Positions 34,063 through 44,465 of a DNA stretch of 53,142 bases are shown here, in pieces. The notes beneath the pieces were generated by a model. That model worked only from the letters and a program-made list of their open reading frames with translations, ran no database searches and had not been told where the DNA came from. The number at the start of each line of letters is the position of its first letter. Within the stretch, counting starts at the first letter, position 1. The stretch is from an uncultured Clostridium sp. GTDB lineage: Bacteria; Bacillota; Clostridia; Lachnospirales; Lachnospiraceae. The position numbers were made by a program, and so were the translations under genes. The stretch is from the NCBI GenBank assembly GCA_947644195.1, contig CANRZB010000021.1:1-53142 (forward strand). The letters are read 5' to 3'.

Positions 34063-35217
34063 TCACTCGGCTTCTTTTCCTTCCAGTAAAAACTGTGCCA
34101 GTACAGTATTGCTCACATCAATGCCTCGATCTGTCAGATAGATTCTACCATGATTTTCTGTATCTGCCAATAGACCATTTTCGAATAAATTAGGCAATAC
34201 CTTCCGATATAGTTGATAAAAGTCTACACCGAAACGGCTATGGTATTCTTCTAAAGAAATCCCTGACATCTTACGCAGCCCTAGAAAAACGAACTCCTCC
34301 ATTTCCTCCTGCCGGGACAGGTCATGAGATTCCGCCACATGGCAGTCCTTCTTTTGGGACAGATAGACCTGCAAACTTCTCCCATTGGTAAATCGCTTCC
34401 CATCCAAATAGGAAGCCGCCCCCAATCCTACACCAAGGTAGTCTTCCATCTGCCAATATGCCAAATTATGCCGACATGCATATCCCGGTCTGGCATAATT
34501 AGAGATCTCATAACGTTCATACCCTTCTGCGGACAACCGTTCTTTCGTCAAGGTATACATGTACCGGTCTGTTTCCTCGGAAGGAATCTGTAGTTCCCCC
34601 CGCTGGTCCATTTCGAAAAAAGGGGTCCCTTCCTCAATGATTAAACTATAGGCGGAGAGATGTTTTGGCTGAAACGCTAACACCTGGTCCAAGGTATCAG
34701 CATAAGTTTCTATTGTTTGTCCGGGAATTCCTGCCATCAAATCTATATTGAGGTTGGAAAAACCATACTCTGTCAATAGGGCATAACTCTCTATAAATTC
34801 TTCATACGTATGAATTCTGCCCAAATCTTGTAATTCCTGTCTCTGTGCAGACTGCAATCCCAAACTAACCCGATTGACGCCGATCCGCTGCATTGTAAGC
34901 ACATGATCCAGAGTTAATGTTCCCGGATTTACCTCCATCGAAAATTCCACCTGAGAAGCAAACGGAAATCGCTGCAGGGCATCTCCAACCTGCTGGAGCC
35001 AATCCGGTGAAAGCACCGTTGGCGTCCCACCGCCAAGATAGATACTGCTCACTACATATCGTCCTGTAATCTGTCCCCGCCAGTATTCCAGTTCACGCAA
35101 GAGAGCGGAAACATATTGCTGCTGCACGTTCACCTCAGCAGGCATGGACAGGAAATCACAGTAAAGACATTTCTGTACACAAAATGGGACATGTAAATAC
35201 AAGGCTAACGGTTTCAC
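34063..35217 (-). CDS. hemW: Radical SAM heme chaperone HemW
   Basis: HemW is a radical SAM protein related to coproporphyrinogen dehydrogenase that binds heme and is thought to deliver it to client enzymes. Cys13, Cys17 and Cys20 (FCVQKCLYC) form the 4Fe-4S site; GGGTPTVL follows near 64. It lacks the fourth cysteine of true HemN after the cluster motif. Length 384 is normal. It is 15 bases after lepA, the usual Firmicutes order; however hrcA-grpE-dnaK, which often follow, are not present here. Confidence 0.92.
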   Translation of the reverse strand: MKPLALYLHVPFCVQKCLYCDFLSMPAEVNVQQQYVSALLRELEYWRGQITGRYVVSSIYLGGGTPTVLSPDWLQQVGDALQRFPFASQVEFSMEVNPGTLTLDHVLTMQRIGVNRVSLGLQSAQRQELQDLGRIHTYEEFIESYALLTEYGFSNLNIDLMAGIPGQTIETYADTLDQVLAFQPKHLSAYSLIIEEGTPFFEMDQRGELQIPSEETDRYMYTLTKERLSAEGYERYEISNYARPGYACRHNLAYWQMEDYLGVGLGAASYLDGKRFTNGRSLQVYLSQKKDCHVAESHDLSRQEEMEEFVFLGLRKMSGISLEEYHSRFGVDFYQLYRKVLPNLFENGLLADTENHGRIYLTDRGIDVSNTVLAQFLLEGKEAE

Positions 35218-35232
35218 TATAGTTACTCCTCT

Positions 35233-37050
35233 TTACTGATCGTCATCCAATTTCAAGACACTCATAAACGCCTGCTGCGGAATCTCTACATTTCCGAATT
35301 GACGCATCCGCTTCTTTCCTTCTTTCTGTTTTTCCAACAACTTTCTCTTTCGAGAAATATCGCCGCCATAACATTTTGCCAAGACATCCTTACGCAGCGC
35401 TTTTACGGTTTCTCTGGCAATGATCTTACTGCCGATCGCCGCCTGGATCGGAATCTCAAAAAGCTGGCGCGGAATCTCTTTTTTAAGTTTTTCGCACATT
35501 TTGCGTCCTCGTTCATAGGCCGTATCCGCATGCAGAATAAAGGACAGGGCATCAATCTCCTCCCGGTTTATCAAGATATCCATTTTCACCAGTCTGGAAG
35601 GCACATATTCTTTCATCTCATAATCCAAAGACGCATAGCCGCGGGAACGAGATTTCAAGGCATCAAAGAAATCATAAATAATCTCATTGAGCGGCAGGTC
35701 ATACTTTAAGACGGCCCTGGTTTCTTCCATATATTCCATACCAATGTAGACACCACGCCTCTCCTGGCATAATGTCATAATAGCTCCCACATATTCTGTC
35801 GTAACCATGATCTCCGCCGCTACCATCGGCTCCTCCATATGTTCTATCTCGGAAGGGTCTGGCAGATTGGATGGATTCGTCACTTCGACCATCTCACCAT
35901 TGGTCTTATACACATGATAGATAACGCCAGGTGCTGTGGTTACCAGATCCAGTGCATATTCTCGTTCCAATCGTTCCTGAATAATTTCCAGATGCAGCAG
36001 TCCCAGGAAACCACAACGGAAACCAAATCCCAACGCTACCGAAGTCTCCGCTTCGAACTGCAATGCCGCATCATTTAATTGCAGCTTGTCCAAAGCATCC
36101 CGCAAATCTGAATATTTAGCGCCATCGGCAGGATATAACCCACAATATACCATTGGCTGTACCTTCTTATACCCCGGCAGGGCTTCTGCACAGGGACGGG
36201 ACGCCAAAGTTACCGTATCACCTACCCGAGTATCCTGTACATTCTTCAAACTCGCTGTAATATATCCTACCATTCCGGCACTCAATTCCTCTGTCGGAAT
36301 AAACTGTCCGGCCCCAAAGATCCCTACCTCGACGACCTCTGCTTTCGCTCCGGTCGCCATCATCAAAATCTCCTGCCCTTTCCTAAGAAAACCGTCAAAG
36401 ACACGGCAAAAAATGATGACACCTTTATATGCATCATACAGGGAATCAAAGATTAACGCCTGAAACGGTGCATCCATATCTCCGGAAGGTGCCGGAATTT
36501 TTGCTACGATCTGCTCCAGAACATCTTCAATATGAATCCCCATCTTGGCAGAAATCAGTGGAGCATCCGATGCATCCAGACCAATCACATCCTCAATTTC
36601 TTCCTTGACCCGTTCCGGTTCTGCGCTCGGCAGGTCAATTTTATTGATAACGGGCATAATCTCCAAGTCGTGATCCAACGCCAGATAACAATTTGCCAAT
36701 GTCTGGGCCTCAATTCCCTGCGCTGCATCTACAATCAATATCGCTCCCTCGCAGGCAGCAAGGCTGCGGGAGACTTCATAATTAAAGTCCACATGTCCCG
36801 GTGTATCAATTAGATTAAAGATGTATTCTTCCCCATCCTTCGCCCGATAAACAATGCGAACGGTCTGCGCCTTAATAGTAATCCCGCGCTCCCGCTCCAA
36901 TTCCATATTATCTAATACCTGCGCCTGCATTTCCCGATTTGTCAGCAACCCGGTTGCCTCTATGATTCGATCTGCCAGAGTAGACTTGCCGTGGTCAATA
37001 TGCGCCACGATACAAAAATTCCTGATATGAGACTGATCTATTCTCTCCAT
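35233..37050 (-). CDS. lepA: Elongation factor 4 (LepA)
   Basis: LepA is a ribosome-binding GTPase of the EF-G family involved in back-translocation or initiation quality. The 605-aa protein has [13 protein letters not shown] near residue 15, [12 protein letters not shown], the NKIDLP loop and the LepA-specific C-terminal domain ending [12 protein letters not shown] 37050 follows GGAGG by six bases; the longer open frame to 37122 lacks a site. The 147-base gap to spoIIP contains a GCTTT/AAAGC and a CAGAAAA/TTTTCTG stem but no gene. Confidence 0.95.
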   Translation of the reverse strand: MERIDQSHIRNFCIVAHIDHGKSTLADRIIEATGLLTNREMQAQVLDNMELERERGITIKAQTVRIVYRAKDGEEYIFNLIDTPGHVDFNYEVSRSLAACEGAILIVDAAQGIEAQTLANCYLALDHDLEIMPVINKIDLPSAEPERVKEEIEDVIGLDASDAPLISAKMGIHIEDVLEQIVAKIPAPSGDMDAPFQALIFDSLYDAYKGVIIFCRVFDGFLRKGQEILMMATGAKAEVVEVGIFGAGQFIPTEELSAGMVGYITASLKNVQDTRVGDTVTLASRPCAEALPGYKKVQPMVYCGLYPADGAKYSDLRDALDKLQLNDAALQFEAETSVALGFGFRCGFLGLLHLEIIQERLEREYALDLVTTAPGVIYHVYKTNGEMVEVTNPSNLPDPSEIEHMEEPMVAAEIMVTTEYVGAIMTLCQERRGVYIGMEYMEETRAVLKYDLPLNEIIYDFFDALKSRSRGYASLDYEMKEYVPSRLVKMDILINREEIDALSFILHADTAYERGRKMCEKLKKEIPRQLFEIPIQAAIGSKIIARETVKALRKDVLAKCYGGDISRKRKLLEKQKEGKKRMRQFGNVEIPQQAFMSVLKLDDDQ

Positions 37051-37197
37051 GTATTTCCTCCATAACTCTCTCTGTCTGGCAATTCTGATTCTGCCAGAAT
37101 CTAAGTATTGGTCCGCCAGCATGCTTTTCGCAAAGCAGAAAAACTTTTCTGTCGGAACCTCATTGACACCTTATGATATCATATATTGGATAGAAGC

Positions 37198-38529
37198 TCA
37201 AGATTCCGATAAAACCTGATGTAAAACTCCCGCCAGGGGCTCCATGGAATTCTTGGCTTCCTGCAGCGTATTATTTTCATTCCCCAGTTCAATCAGCAGG
37301 GAACGTTCCCGCAGATGGAGGTTATAACGGTAATTTTTCAGATAGATCGGCTTCGCAAAATCGGGATATGTCTCCATACATGCCAATTTTAACTGTAGAC
37401 TGAAAGCAAGATTGGCCTGTAGATTATCATTATGTAGATAAGCAATATCCCCTTTCTTGTTTCTGGATAATCCATTAAAAAACATGACCTGTGCCGTCCG
37501 CTTCCCATGGATCGTTGTGAGACGGTGTACCTTATTTCCTACCCCATCCCGGTGAAGATCAATTAATACTTGAATCCCCGGATACTTCTGTAATGTCTTA
37601 GTCACTCCCGCGTAGGACTGATTATACGCTTTGTTCCTGTCTATATTACCATGAATCCGATCATACTCTGTTTCATCATGAATCACATGATATCCATATT
37701 TTTCGGTAAGCAGCTTTGCCAGCTCCCCACCCACGCCAATGATAGAATCTTCTTTTTTTCCTGCCCGACTGTCGATAAAAGCTTCGGAAGCCCCATGCGT
37801 ATGATAAATCAAAATTTGCGGTTCCTTCTTCTGTTGTATCGTCATATTCCGGTTCAACAATTCATCAACCTGAAAAACTTTGGGGTCAATGGACGTAGAA
37901 GAATCCACAATATAAAAATTTTTAAGCAAATAGGAACGACTTTTCTGACGTTTCAGTGTTTGCATCATTTCCGCATTTTTCTTTCCACCGGCAGCAGTAT
38001 CCCCTCCCGTGGAAGAGCTTGTGTTTCCAGCTGTTTTCACGATTTTATCCTTCTCTTTATCAGATGCTGCAACGGAAGGGGCTGGAGAAAATAATTTTTG
38101 GGTATACTCCGTCAGACTGATATTGTTATCTGTAATATCAGAACTTCCATTATTAAAAACTGCTACATCCTCTACCTCATCGGAATGATTGTCCACTCCT
38201 GATATTCCATCCGTCAGACCACTTCCCAAATTTTGATGCAACAGTGCAACGGAAGAAGCATCTTCTTCTCCCTTCTGCTCCATCAGATACTGCAACAATG
38301 CCGTTCTCTCACACCAGACACTCCGGGGATCCCATCCGGTATTCTGCAACAAAGTGACATTGGTAAACCCAAGTCTGACCAAGGTATCGCTGCAATGGCT
38401 TTCCATTTTTCCCAGAATGTCATACTGGCGATATAAACCGCCCAGTACAATACCTGTCCAAACCACCAGCAACAGCATACCAATCCACTTCCACCAATAT
38501 TTCCAATGTTTCCTATCACATTTCCTCAT
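37198..38529 (-). CDS. spoIIP: Stage II sporulation protein P
   Basis: SpoIIP is the membrane-anchored amidase/endopeptidase that, with SpoIID and SpoIIM, thins septal peptidoglycan for engulfment. One membrane helix lies at about 13-33 (WKWIGMLLLVVWTGIVLGG), a low-complexity linker follows (Ser/Thr/Asp-rich, about 95-190), and the catalytic domain starts near 240 with ILIYHTHGASEAF and contains HDETEYD and VLIDLHRDGVG. ATG 38529 has GGAGG five bases upstream. It is paired with gpr, as in Bacillus. Confidence 0.92.
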   Translation of the reverse strand: MRKCDRKHWKYWWKWIGMLLLVVWTGIVLGGLYRQYDILGKMESHCSDTLVRLGFTNVTLLQNTGWDPRSVWCERTALLQYLMEQKGEEDASSVALLHQNLGSGLTDGISGVDNHSDEVEDVAVFNNGSSDITDNNISLTEYTQKLFSPAPSVAASDKEKDKIVKTAGNTSSSTGGDTAAGGKKNAEMMQTLKRQKSRSYLLKNFYIVDSSTSIDPKVFQVDELLNRNMTIQQKKEPQILIYHTHGASEAFIDSRAGKKEDSIIGVGGELAKLLTEKYGYHVIHDETEYDRIHGNIDRNKAYNQSYAGVTKTLQKYPGIQVLIDLHRDGVGNKVHRLTTIHGKRTAQVMFFNGLSRNKKGDIAYLHNDNLQANLAFSLQLKLACMETYPDFAKPIYLKNYRYNLHLRERSLLIELGNENNTLQEAKNSMEPLAGVLHQVLSES

Positions 38530-38592
38530 AATTTCCTCCGTTACCGGTTTTGTATCTACTATTACAACCTATGAGGAAACCAGGAAAATATT

Positions 38593-39513
38593 CTAATGAT
38601 TTTGGGCACTGTAACGATTGATTCCCTGGGCAATTAAGTCTCCAACCTGATTGATCTGGGCCTCAATATCCTTTGGTGTCACAAACAAATTACTCATCGC
38701 CTGCCTGGATATATTCTCTAAAAATAACGAAATCTCATCCTCACTAAATTTTTCCCTCTGTAATACCTCTTCCATCGTTTCGAGCACAATCGTATTAGCT
38801 TCTACTACGGTAGGCACTCCAATGGCAATCACGGGAATCCCCATCGTATCCCGATTAATTGGATAGCGGTGGTTTCCCACCCCGGCACCCGGTAAAATGC
38901 CTGTATCGGTAATCTGGATCGTCCGGCACAATCGCTTGACACTCCGGGTTGCTAATGCATCAATCACCAACAGTAGATCCGGTTTGGATCTGGCAATGAT
39001 TCCTCCCAGAATCTCTCCGGTTTCTAATCCGGTCTGAGACATTACTCCCGGTACTACCGCACAGACTACATTACCAGATTCCTGTGGAATATCTTCCTCC
39101 AAATGTCTATTGACAGAAATATGCTCTACGACATAGGGTCCAAGCGCATCCGGCGTTGCAAAACGATTTCCCAGGCCAGATACAAACAGGCATAATTTCT
39201 GATCGGTATTTACCAGACCTCCGGTAATATCCTGCAAAATGTCGGCAAATCGTTCTACCAACTTACTGTGCACCTGCTCCTGCGACTGATACATTTCGTC
39301 AAATTCCAGAGTAATGTAAGTACCAATAGGCTTTCCCATTTCCTCTGCTCCATGATCATTTACGATCTCTACCGTGGTTACCTGAATCTTTCCATCTTCC
39401 AAAGATTCCGTATTTAATTTTACGCCAGAAACCTCTACATCATCTTCCGGAAAACTCTCCCTGACTTCAATCGCCAGATCCGTCCGCTTTTCCATCGTCC
39501 CATACTCTCCCAT
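38593..39513 (-). CDS. gpr: Germination protease GPR
   Basis: GPR is the spore protease (family A25) that degrades small acid-soluble spore proteins at germination. The N-terminus MGEYGTMEKRTDLAIEVRE contains a short propeptide before TDLA, as in the zymogen form. LCLFVSGLGNRFATPDALGP and PDLLLVIDALATRS are family hallmarks. ATG 39513 follows GGGAGGAACGT. It is divergent from rpsT across 225 bases; no convincing sigma-G promoter was recognised there. Confidence 0.94.
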   Translation of the reverse strand: MGEYGTMEKRTDLAIEVRESFPEDDVEVSGVKLNTESLEDGKIQVTTVEIVNDHGAEEMGKPIGTYITLEFDEMYQSQEQVHSKLVERFADILQDITGGLVNTDQKLCLFVSGLGNRFATPDALGPYVVEHISVNRHLEEDIPQESGNVVCAVVPGVMSQTGLETGEILGGIIARSKPDLLLVIDALATRSVKRLCRTIQITDTGILPGAGVGNHRYPINRDTMGIPVIAIGVPTVVEANTIVLETMEEVLQREKFSEDEISLFLENISRQAMSNLFVTPKDIEAQINQVGDLIAQGINRYSAQNH

Positions 39514-39631
39514 ACGTTCCTCCCTTTTTCCTGCTTAACAGTCTACTCTCTGCATAGTTCTACACACTAAGGATTCCAAATAGAAAAACCGTCAATAGTA
39601 ACATTTTTTCCATATTTTTGATAATTATGTA

Positions 39632-39660
39632 TTGACAATCTATTTTGATTCGTTTATTAT
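39632..39660 (+). promoter_or_regulatory. rpsT promoter
   Basis: TTGACA (39632-39637) and TATTAT (39655-39660) with a 17-base spacer, followed by an untranslated leader of about 72 bases. Confidence 0.75.
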
Positions 39661-39738
39661 GATCTAGTATGTTTACTCAAAGCGACCGTGTCCGGTTTGA
39701 AGAAACACAACATTTCACGATTGGGAGGTGACGGACAA

Positions 39739-40002
39739 ATGGCAAATATTAAATCAGCAAAAAAGAGAATTTTAGTGGAACGCAGAAATGCAGAAAAAAA
39801 TAAATCGATCAAGTCTAAAGTTAAGACAGCGATCAAAAAAGTAGACGCAGCCATCGCGGCTCAAGATAAAGCTGCTGCTACTACTGCATTAACCGCAGCA
39901 ATCACTGAGATTGATAAAGCTGCCAGCAAGGGTGTATATCACCGTAAGACAGCTTCCAGAAAGATCTCGCGTCTGACGATTGCGGTTAATAAAATTGCAT
40001 AA
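39739..40002 (+). CDS. rpsT: 30S ribosomal protein S20
   Basis: The 87-aa basic helical protein starts ANIKSAKKRILVERRNAEKN and ends RKISRLTIAVNKIA, typical of bacterial S20, which binds 16S rRNA at the bottom of the 30S body. ATG 39739 has GGGAGGTG eight bases upstream; the frame extends to 39688 but without a start site. Divergent gpr-spoIIP-lepA-hemW on the other strand is the conserved Firmicutes arrangement. Confidence 0.97.
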   Translation: MANIKSAKKRILVERRNAEKNKSIKSKVKTAIKKVDAAIAAQDKAAATTALTAAITEIDKAASKGVYHRKTASRKISRLTIAVNKIA

Positions 40003-40022
40003 TAAGCAAAATCAACGATAGG

Positions 40023-40052
40023 AAAAGCTGTCAAGGTGTGGGCAGCTTTTTT
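40023..40052 (+). terminator. rpsT terminator
   Basis: AAAAGCTGTC pairs with GGCAGCTTTT (one G-U pair) around an eight-base loop and is followed by further Ts. A second inverted pair, 40055-40067 with 40081-40092 (AATGGGG...CCCCATT), lies directly behind, followed by CTTTTGTT, and may be a backup. Confidence 0.75.
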
Positions 40053-40132
40053 CTAATGGGGGAAATCCATCGTCTCCGAAGATTTCCCCATTCTTTTGTT
40101 CCCTTTCAATAGGACTGTCTGAAAATAGAGAA

Positions 40133-40161
40133 AATACAAAGACCACTAAGCTTTTTGTATT
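40133..40161 (-). terminator. Terminator overlapping the stop of the repeat-protein gene
   Basis: AATACAAA (40133-40140) pairs with TTTGTATT (40154-40161). On the minus strand the stem spans the stop codon and is followed by TTCTCTATTTT. Confidence 0.5.
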
Positions 40162-43100
40162 CTGATATGACGAAGCTGACTCTTCTTTAACAAACGAAGG
40201 TATTTTTTCTGATATTTGGCTGGCATAGAAAATCGAATGATCCCATTCTTCTCTGCAAACGCATTTTTCTGAATCTTCTGAATCTTTCCCCCTTGCAATA
40301 CTACGGTTCTTAGTTTTTTACATGGATAAAATGCCTGTTTTCCAATGCGTTGTATTCGTTTTCCCACCTTAACATGCTTTAACACTTTACAGCGGTAAAA
40401 TGCTTTCTTATGAATTTCTACCACAGAATACCGTGTTCCCTTCCAGGTAACCGATGAAGGAATCCGAATACGTTTTGCTCTGCCATCCGCTGCAATTACC
40501 TTTACTGTTTTTTTAGCGGAAGATAATACTTGATAGGTCAATGCTCCTCGGGAAAATTTCTTCTTTTTATTGTTTGCAGCACTCCCTTTCACAGTACCAA
40601 TCGGTATTCGTTTCTGTGTTACAACAGATGATGCGCCCATACCGTTTCCACTTCCCGTTAAATTCAATGGATTTTCTTGAACATCCTGTAAACTTGGCTT
40701 ACTTGGGTTATCCGGCATAGAACTTTCCCCGGAACCATCGGGGATTTTGTCTGGATCCTTGAGAGCTGGATCGGATTGACCCGGATCTACCTTGGAATCA
40801 TCTTTAGGATTTTCTGAAGTTGGCTCCGGTCCATCTGGCTTCTGATTTCCCGGATTGGGTGTTTCCTCTGCTTCTGATTTCTTCCGAAGCAGTATCCGGT
40901 ATGTCTTATCTCCATAAGCATCCTTGGGAATAGACTTCCCTATTGTTTTATGTTCGTCTCCACTTTCATACCAGCCAATCCATTCATATCCCTGTATCCA
41001 TAGCTGCGCAGCCGTCGGTAATATAACCTGTTCTCCATACTGGTACTGTCTGACAGGTTCCTCCAGGAAAAATATATCCGCATAATTCCCCAAATCATAT
41101 TGGATCTGATAGGTAATTTTTTTCTCCGTCCATTTAGCAAATAAATTCCGATTTTCTGTAATATATATGATATCTCCGGCATTTCCAGCAAAATCACGGC
41201 AAGATTCATCCCAATACCAGCCGCTGAAATAATATTCTTTTTCTATTGGCTTTTCTAACACCAGTGGCATATCATGAGAACGATAACTGACCTGGAAATC
41301 CTTTCCCATCCGATAGGTAACCGCATGCTGCATCATAAAACAGGAATCCTCCTGCACAGTGATGTTTTCTCCTGGCTGATATACATTCCCTTGGGAGTCT
41401 TGATAACGTTCTACAGCCACTCCCTGTACATGATCCGGAAACTGATAGGTATCTTCATGCATCATTTCATGCATAGCATAGCAGGTACTGGCTTGATCCG
41501 AAGCATCCCGCACAATACGCACCGTATGTTTCTTCCGTTTCAGACATACCGTGATCACTGTCTGTCCATCGGCAGCAACAACCTGTTGCTCTAACTCCTG
41601 GGGATTCGTTACCGTAAATCCTTTTACAAAATCCTGGAGCATCCCCTCCCATCCTTTGTTTTGATAATGCGCCATAACCGCTTCGGAAATAGGCTGATCT
41701 GTCTCTCCTTCCATCACTAGCATTTCCCGTTTCGTATCCTGCCCATCCAAGGACGGTTTCTCTAATAGCAGATAGAACTTCGTATCTTTTCTTGGATGCC
41801 AGACAGCATAGAGATTTTGTAGCCCTGCTTTCTCTATCTTCCGATCCATTCTTTCCCTGTCACAATAGGATTCTCCTGATCCATCCGCATGGGTGTTCCA
41901 TCCTGCGAAATCATAACCCGGCAGCTCGAAAGCACAGGCTTGCAACTTCCAAGGATCCCCATAGCGATATCTTGTATTACGCATACTTCCTTTTCCGGTG
42001 GATGAGCTGGTTACAGGAAAATTACAATGATACTGTATTTCCCCTTCCACCGGCCTCCACATGGCATAGAGAGTAACTACAGACTCCTGCTCCTGTTGCA
42101 ATGTCGCTATCTGCTGCCCTACAGTATAGTTGGTTCCCGTTCCATCTGCCGAAGAATTCCATCCTGTAAATTCATATCCTCTCCTGTTCCACTGACAGGC
42201 AGGAATGGTTACTTCGGTCTCATAATAGGCCGTCAATGCAGACATCTTCCCCTGTACGGGATCAGCATCCTGCTCGGGTACATTCCCATCAAAGCAGATC
42301 TCATAGGAATCAGGCTGCCAGACAGCATAGAGTGTTTGATTATGATTGGGGATACGATAGGTATCGCCCGCTTTACAATAGACCTGGGTACTCTCTGGAT
42401 CTGCTGTCCATCCTGCAAAGTGATATCCTTTCCGCTCCGGTTTTTCTTCTGGAATCTGCACCGTCTGTTCAAAAATCCCCTGTAATACCGGAAATTCTGC
42501 CTGACCCAATAAATCATCGAATTGAATCTGATAAGAATTCCTACGATAATATGCCATCAGAACCAAACTGCCATCACCTTGTACCGTCCCCTCCAAGGTG
42601 GAAGATCCCGGATCCAGATAATATCCTTGGTAAACCGGCAATGTCCCCTCAAGGGAAATAGAACTTCCGGTATAATTTTGAAAATGATACTGTGTGGCCA
42701 TTTGAAAACTTCCATCCAACTCTTCCTTGTAATACTCCACATGGTAATTGACGGTATCCGGTTTCCAAACTGCATATAATGTAGTATCCTCCTGTAGTCT
42801 GAATTCCGTATTACCAGAAACCGCCTTCGGATCTTCTGACCAACCGGCAAAAACATATCCCATGCGCTTCGGGACGTTTTGAAGCATGATATCTGCTGGA
42901 TTCCACACGGCATATAATCTTTTCGTTCCACCAATAGAGGATAGATTTCGCACGCTTTCCTGGTCCGAATAACGCCCCCCTCCAGAGCAGCTCTCTGCCC
43001 ATCCGCTCCATCGCAGCGCAACCTTTTTCTCCTGCATATCGCATACCGCATCCTCTGCCTGCAGATCAAATTTTAATTGTATTTCTCTGCGATATCCATT

Positions 43101-44465
43101 CGGAATCAAAGAATATGACTGGTCATACCAGCATCCCCGCAGACAGTCCATGGTCCCGCTGGTTGCACCATTGCCATCAAATACAATATCATAGGAAATC
43201 GGTACAAAATAACGATACACCACAACTCCGCCAGACTTTACTATCGCACTGGTAGATTGTTGATAACGATACCCCGGATAATAGGCGCCAATCTCTGTCT
43301 CTGTGCCCAGAACGGCTCCCGACACAGAACTCTGATATCTCCCTGTCCTGGATGTCCGCAACAGTTCTTTACCCGCATTGGGCCCAATTGACACGCGGTC
43401 TATGATCTGTACCGGATATTCTGCATAATCAAAATAACGATAAACGACATTTCCCGCTGTACCCACGGTACACTGGCTGCAACCGGTATATATCATCCCT
43501 TCATAATACATGCTCTCTGTAGGAATACAGCCTGCCTGGGCTCCTTTTGCAACCGATGCATAATCCTGTACCCAGTCAGATTCTCCCAGCTTCATGCCAG
43601 AAAGATCTTTCCCAACAATATCAATGCATTTCACCGGATAAGGATTCGGAGTTTTGCTCCAACGCGGATAGATGGTACTTCCCCGTTCAATCGCATCGCC
43701 TTCTTGGTATTTCTTACCACCAGTTATCGCAGAATACCAACCATCAAAAGTAAAGGAATATCCTTCCCTATTCGGCGTTACCTGTGGCAGGGAATGAATG
43801 ATATACTGACTACCATTATAATATGCATTACCCGTTGAAGTCAGTGACCAGTTTCCAGACGCTACCCGTATATCACCATCCTGCCGGATCCGCAATATTT
43901 TGTATAATTTATACTTATAACTCGCACTATACGCACTAAAAGATGATACCTTCAACATGGTATTCCTGTTCTTGCAGACTTCCATCAGAGAAATAGACTT
44001 CGCATTAGGATCTACTGTGTCAAATGGCGTTTCCAAGTAACAATGAACTTGCTTATTGTTAATATAATGCTCTATGATGACGGAATAATCTTCATATGTT
44101 CCGCCCAATTTTTGAAACAGATTCGGCAGATAAAATACAAAACGCTCTTTCCCTCTTTCTGGATCTTCCATCCAGATCAGATTCGGATTATACTTTTGCT
44201 GAACAATAACGTCTTTTTCTCCGTTTAAATCCGAATAATCATAGATCCATTGGTCATCACTTTTTTTCCAGATGTCATGCGCATAATACAATAGCTGATT
44301 TTCATAATAAAGGTTCACTCCTACCAAAGAACGATACGTCGTTCTTTTTCCAATATCCTCTATGGAGTACTCCGCTGCACTGGCCTGTTCGGTACGATAC
44401 CCCAAAATAAACAGACACATCAATAAGAGCACAAAGAACCATGTTACCTCCCGCGTTTTCTTCAT
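40146..44465 (-). CDS. Large secreted InlB-type B-repeat protein with LRR_5-like C-terminus
   Basis: A 1439-aa extracellular protein. Residues 1-31 are a signal peptide (basic start, WFFVLLLMCLFILGY, cleavage near ASAA). Residues about 230-1195 contain at least seven repeats of the InlB B-repeat (Flg_new) type, each with a GY-x-F-x-GW core and a TLYAVW-like end, plus degenerate copies. A Pro/Asp/Ser-rich linker follows (about 1200-1300), and the last 130 residues are strongly basic with BspA-like LRR_5 units (IRIPSSVTWKGTRYSVVEI, KAFYRCKVLKHVKVG). No LPXTG or other anchor is seen, so the basic tail may bind the wall. ATG 44465 follows GGAGG by five bases. Confidence 0.88.
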   Translation of the reverse strand: MKKTREVTWFFVLLLMCLFILGYRTEQASAAEYSIEDIGKRTTYRSLVGVNLYYENQLLYYAHDIWKKSDDQWIYDYSDLNGEKDVIVQQKYNPNLIWMEDPERGKERFVFYLPNLFQKLGGTYEDYSVIIEHYINNKQVHCYLETPFDTVDPNAKSISLMEVCKNRNTMLKVSSFSAYSASYKYKLYKILRIRQDGDIRVASGNWSLTSTGNAYYNGSQYIIHSLPQVTPNREGYSFTFDGWYSAITGGKKYQEGDAIERGSTIYPRWSKTPNPYPVKCIDIVGKDLSGMKLGESDWVQDYASVAKGAQAGCIPTESMYYEGMIYTGCSQCTVGTAGNVVYRYFDYAEYPVQIIDRVSIGPNAGKELLRTSRTGRYQSSVSGAVLGTETEIGAYYPGYRYQQSTSAIVKSGGVVVYRYFVPISYDIVFDGNGATSGTMDCLRGCWYDQSYSLIPNGYRREIQLKFDLQAEDAVCDMQEKKVALRWSGWAESCSGGGRYSDQESVRNLSSIGGTKRLYAVWNPADIMLQNVPKRMGYVFAGWSEDPKAVSGNTEFRLQEDTTLYAVWKPDTVNYHVEYYKEELDGSFQMATQYHFQNYTGSSISLEGTLPVYQGYYLDPGSSTLEGTVQGDGSLVLMAYYRRNSYQIQFDDLLGQAEFPVLQGIFEQTVQIPEEKPERKGYHFAGWTADPESTQVYCKAGDTYRIPNHNQTLYAVWQPDSYEICFDGNVPEQDADPVQGKMSALTAYYETEVTIPACQWNRRGYEFTGWNSSADGTGTNYTVGQQIATLQQEQESVVTLYAMWRPVEGEIQYHCNFPVTSSSTGKGSMRNTRYRYGDPWKLQACAFELPGYDFAGWNTHADGSGESYCDRERMDRKIEKAGLQNLYAVWHPRKDTKFYLLLEKPSLDGQDTKREMLVMEGETDQPISEAVMAHYQNKGWEGMLQDFVKGFTVTNPQELEQQVVAADGQTVITVCLKRKKHTVRIVRDASDQASTCYAMHEMMHEDTYQFPDHVQGVAVERYQDSQGNVYQPGENITVQEDSCFMMQHAVTYRMGKDFQVSYRSHDMPLVLEKPIEKEYYFSGWYWDESCRDFAGNAGDIIYITENRNLFAKWTEKKITYQIQYDLGNYADIFFLEEPVRQYQYGEQVILPTAAQLWIQGYEWIGWYESGDEHKTIGKSIPKDAYGDKTYRILLRKKSEAEETPNPGNQKPDGPEPTSENPKDDSKVDPGQSDPALKDPDKIPDGSGESSMPDNPSKPSLQDVQENPLNLTGSGNGMGASSVVTQKRIPIGTVKGSAANNKKKKFSRGALTYQVLSSAKKTVKVIAADGRAKRIRIPSSVTWKGTRYSVVEIHKKAFYRCKVLKHVKVGKRIQRIGKQAFYPCKKLRTVVLQGGKIQKIQKNAFAEKNGIIRFSMPAKYQKKYLRLLKKSQLRHIRIQKA

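Noticed and set aside
39514-39738. Sigma-G promoter for gpr
   Set aside because: Words resembling a sigma-G -10 exist (GTTACTA) but no -35 at the proper distance was found.
40900-43800. Repeats in the surface-protein gene as a CRISPR or tandem DNA repeat
   Set aside because: The periodicity is at protein level (B-repeats with diverged codons); no exact short DNA repeats with regular spacers are seen.
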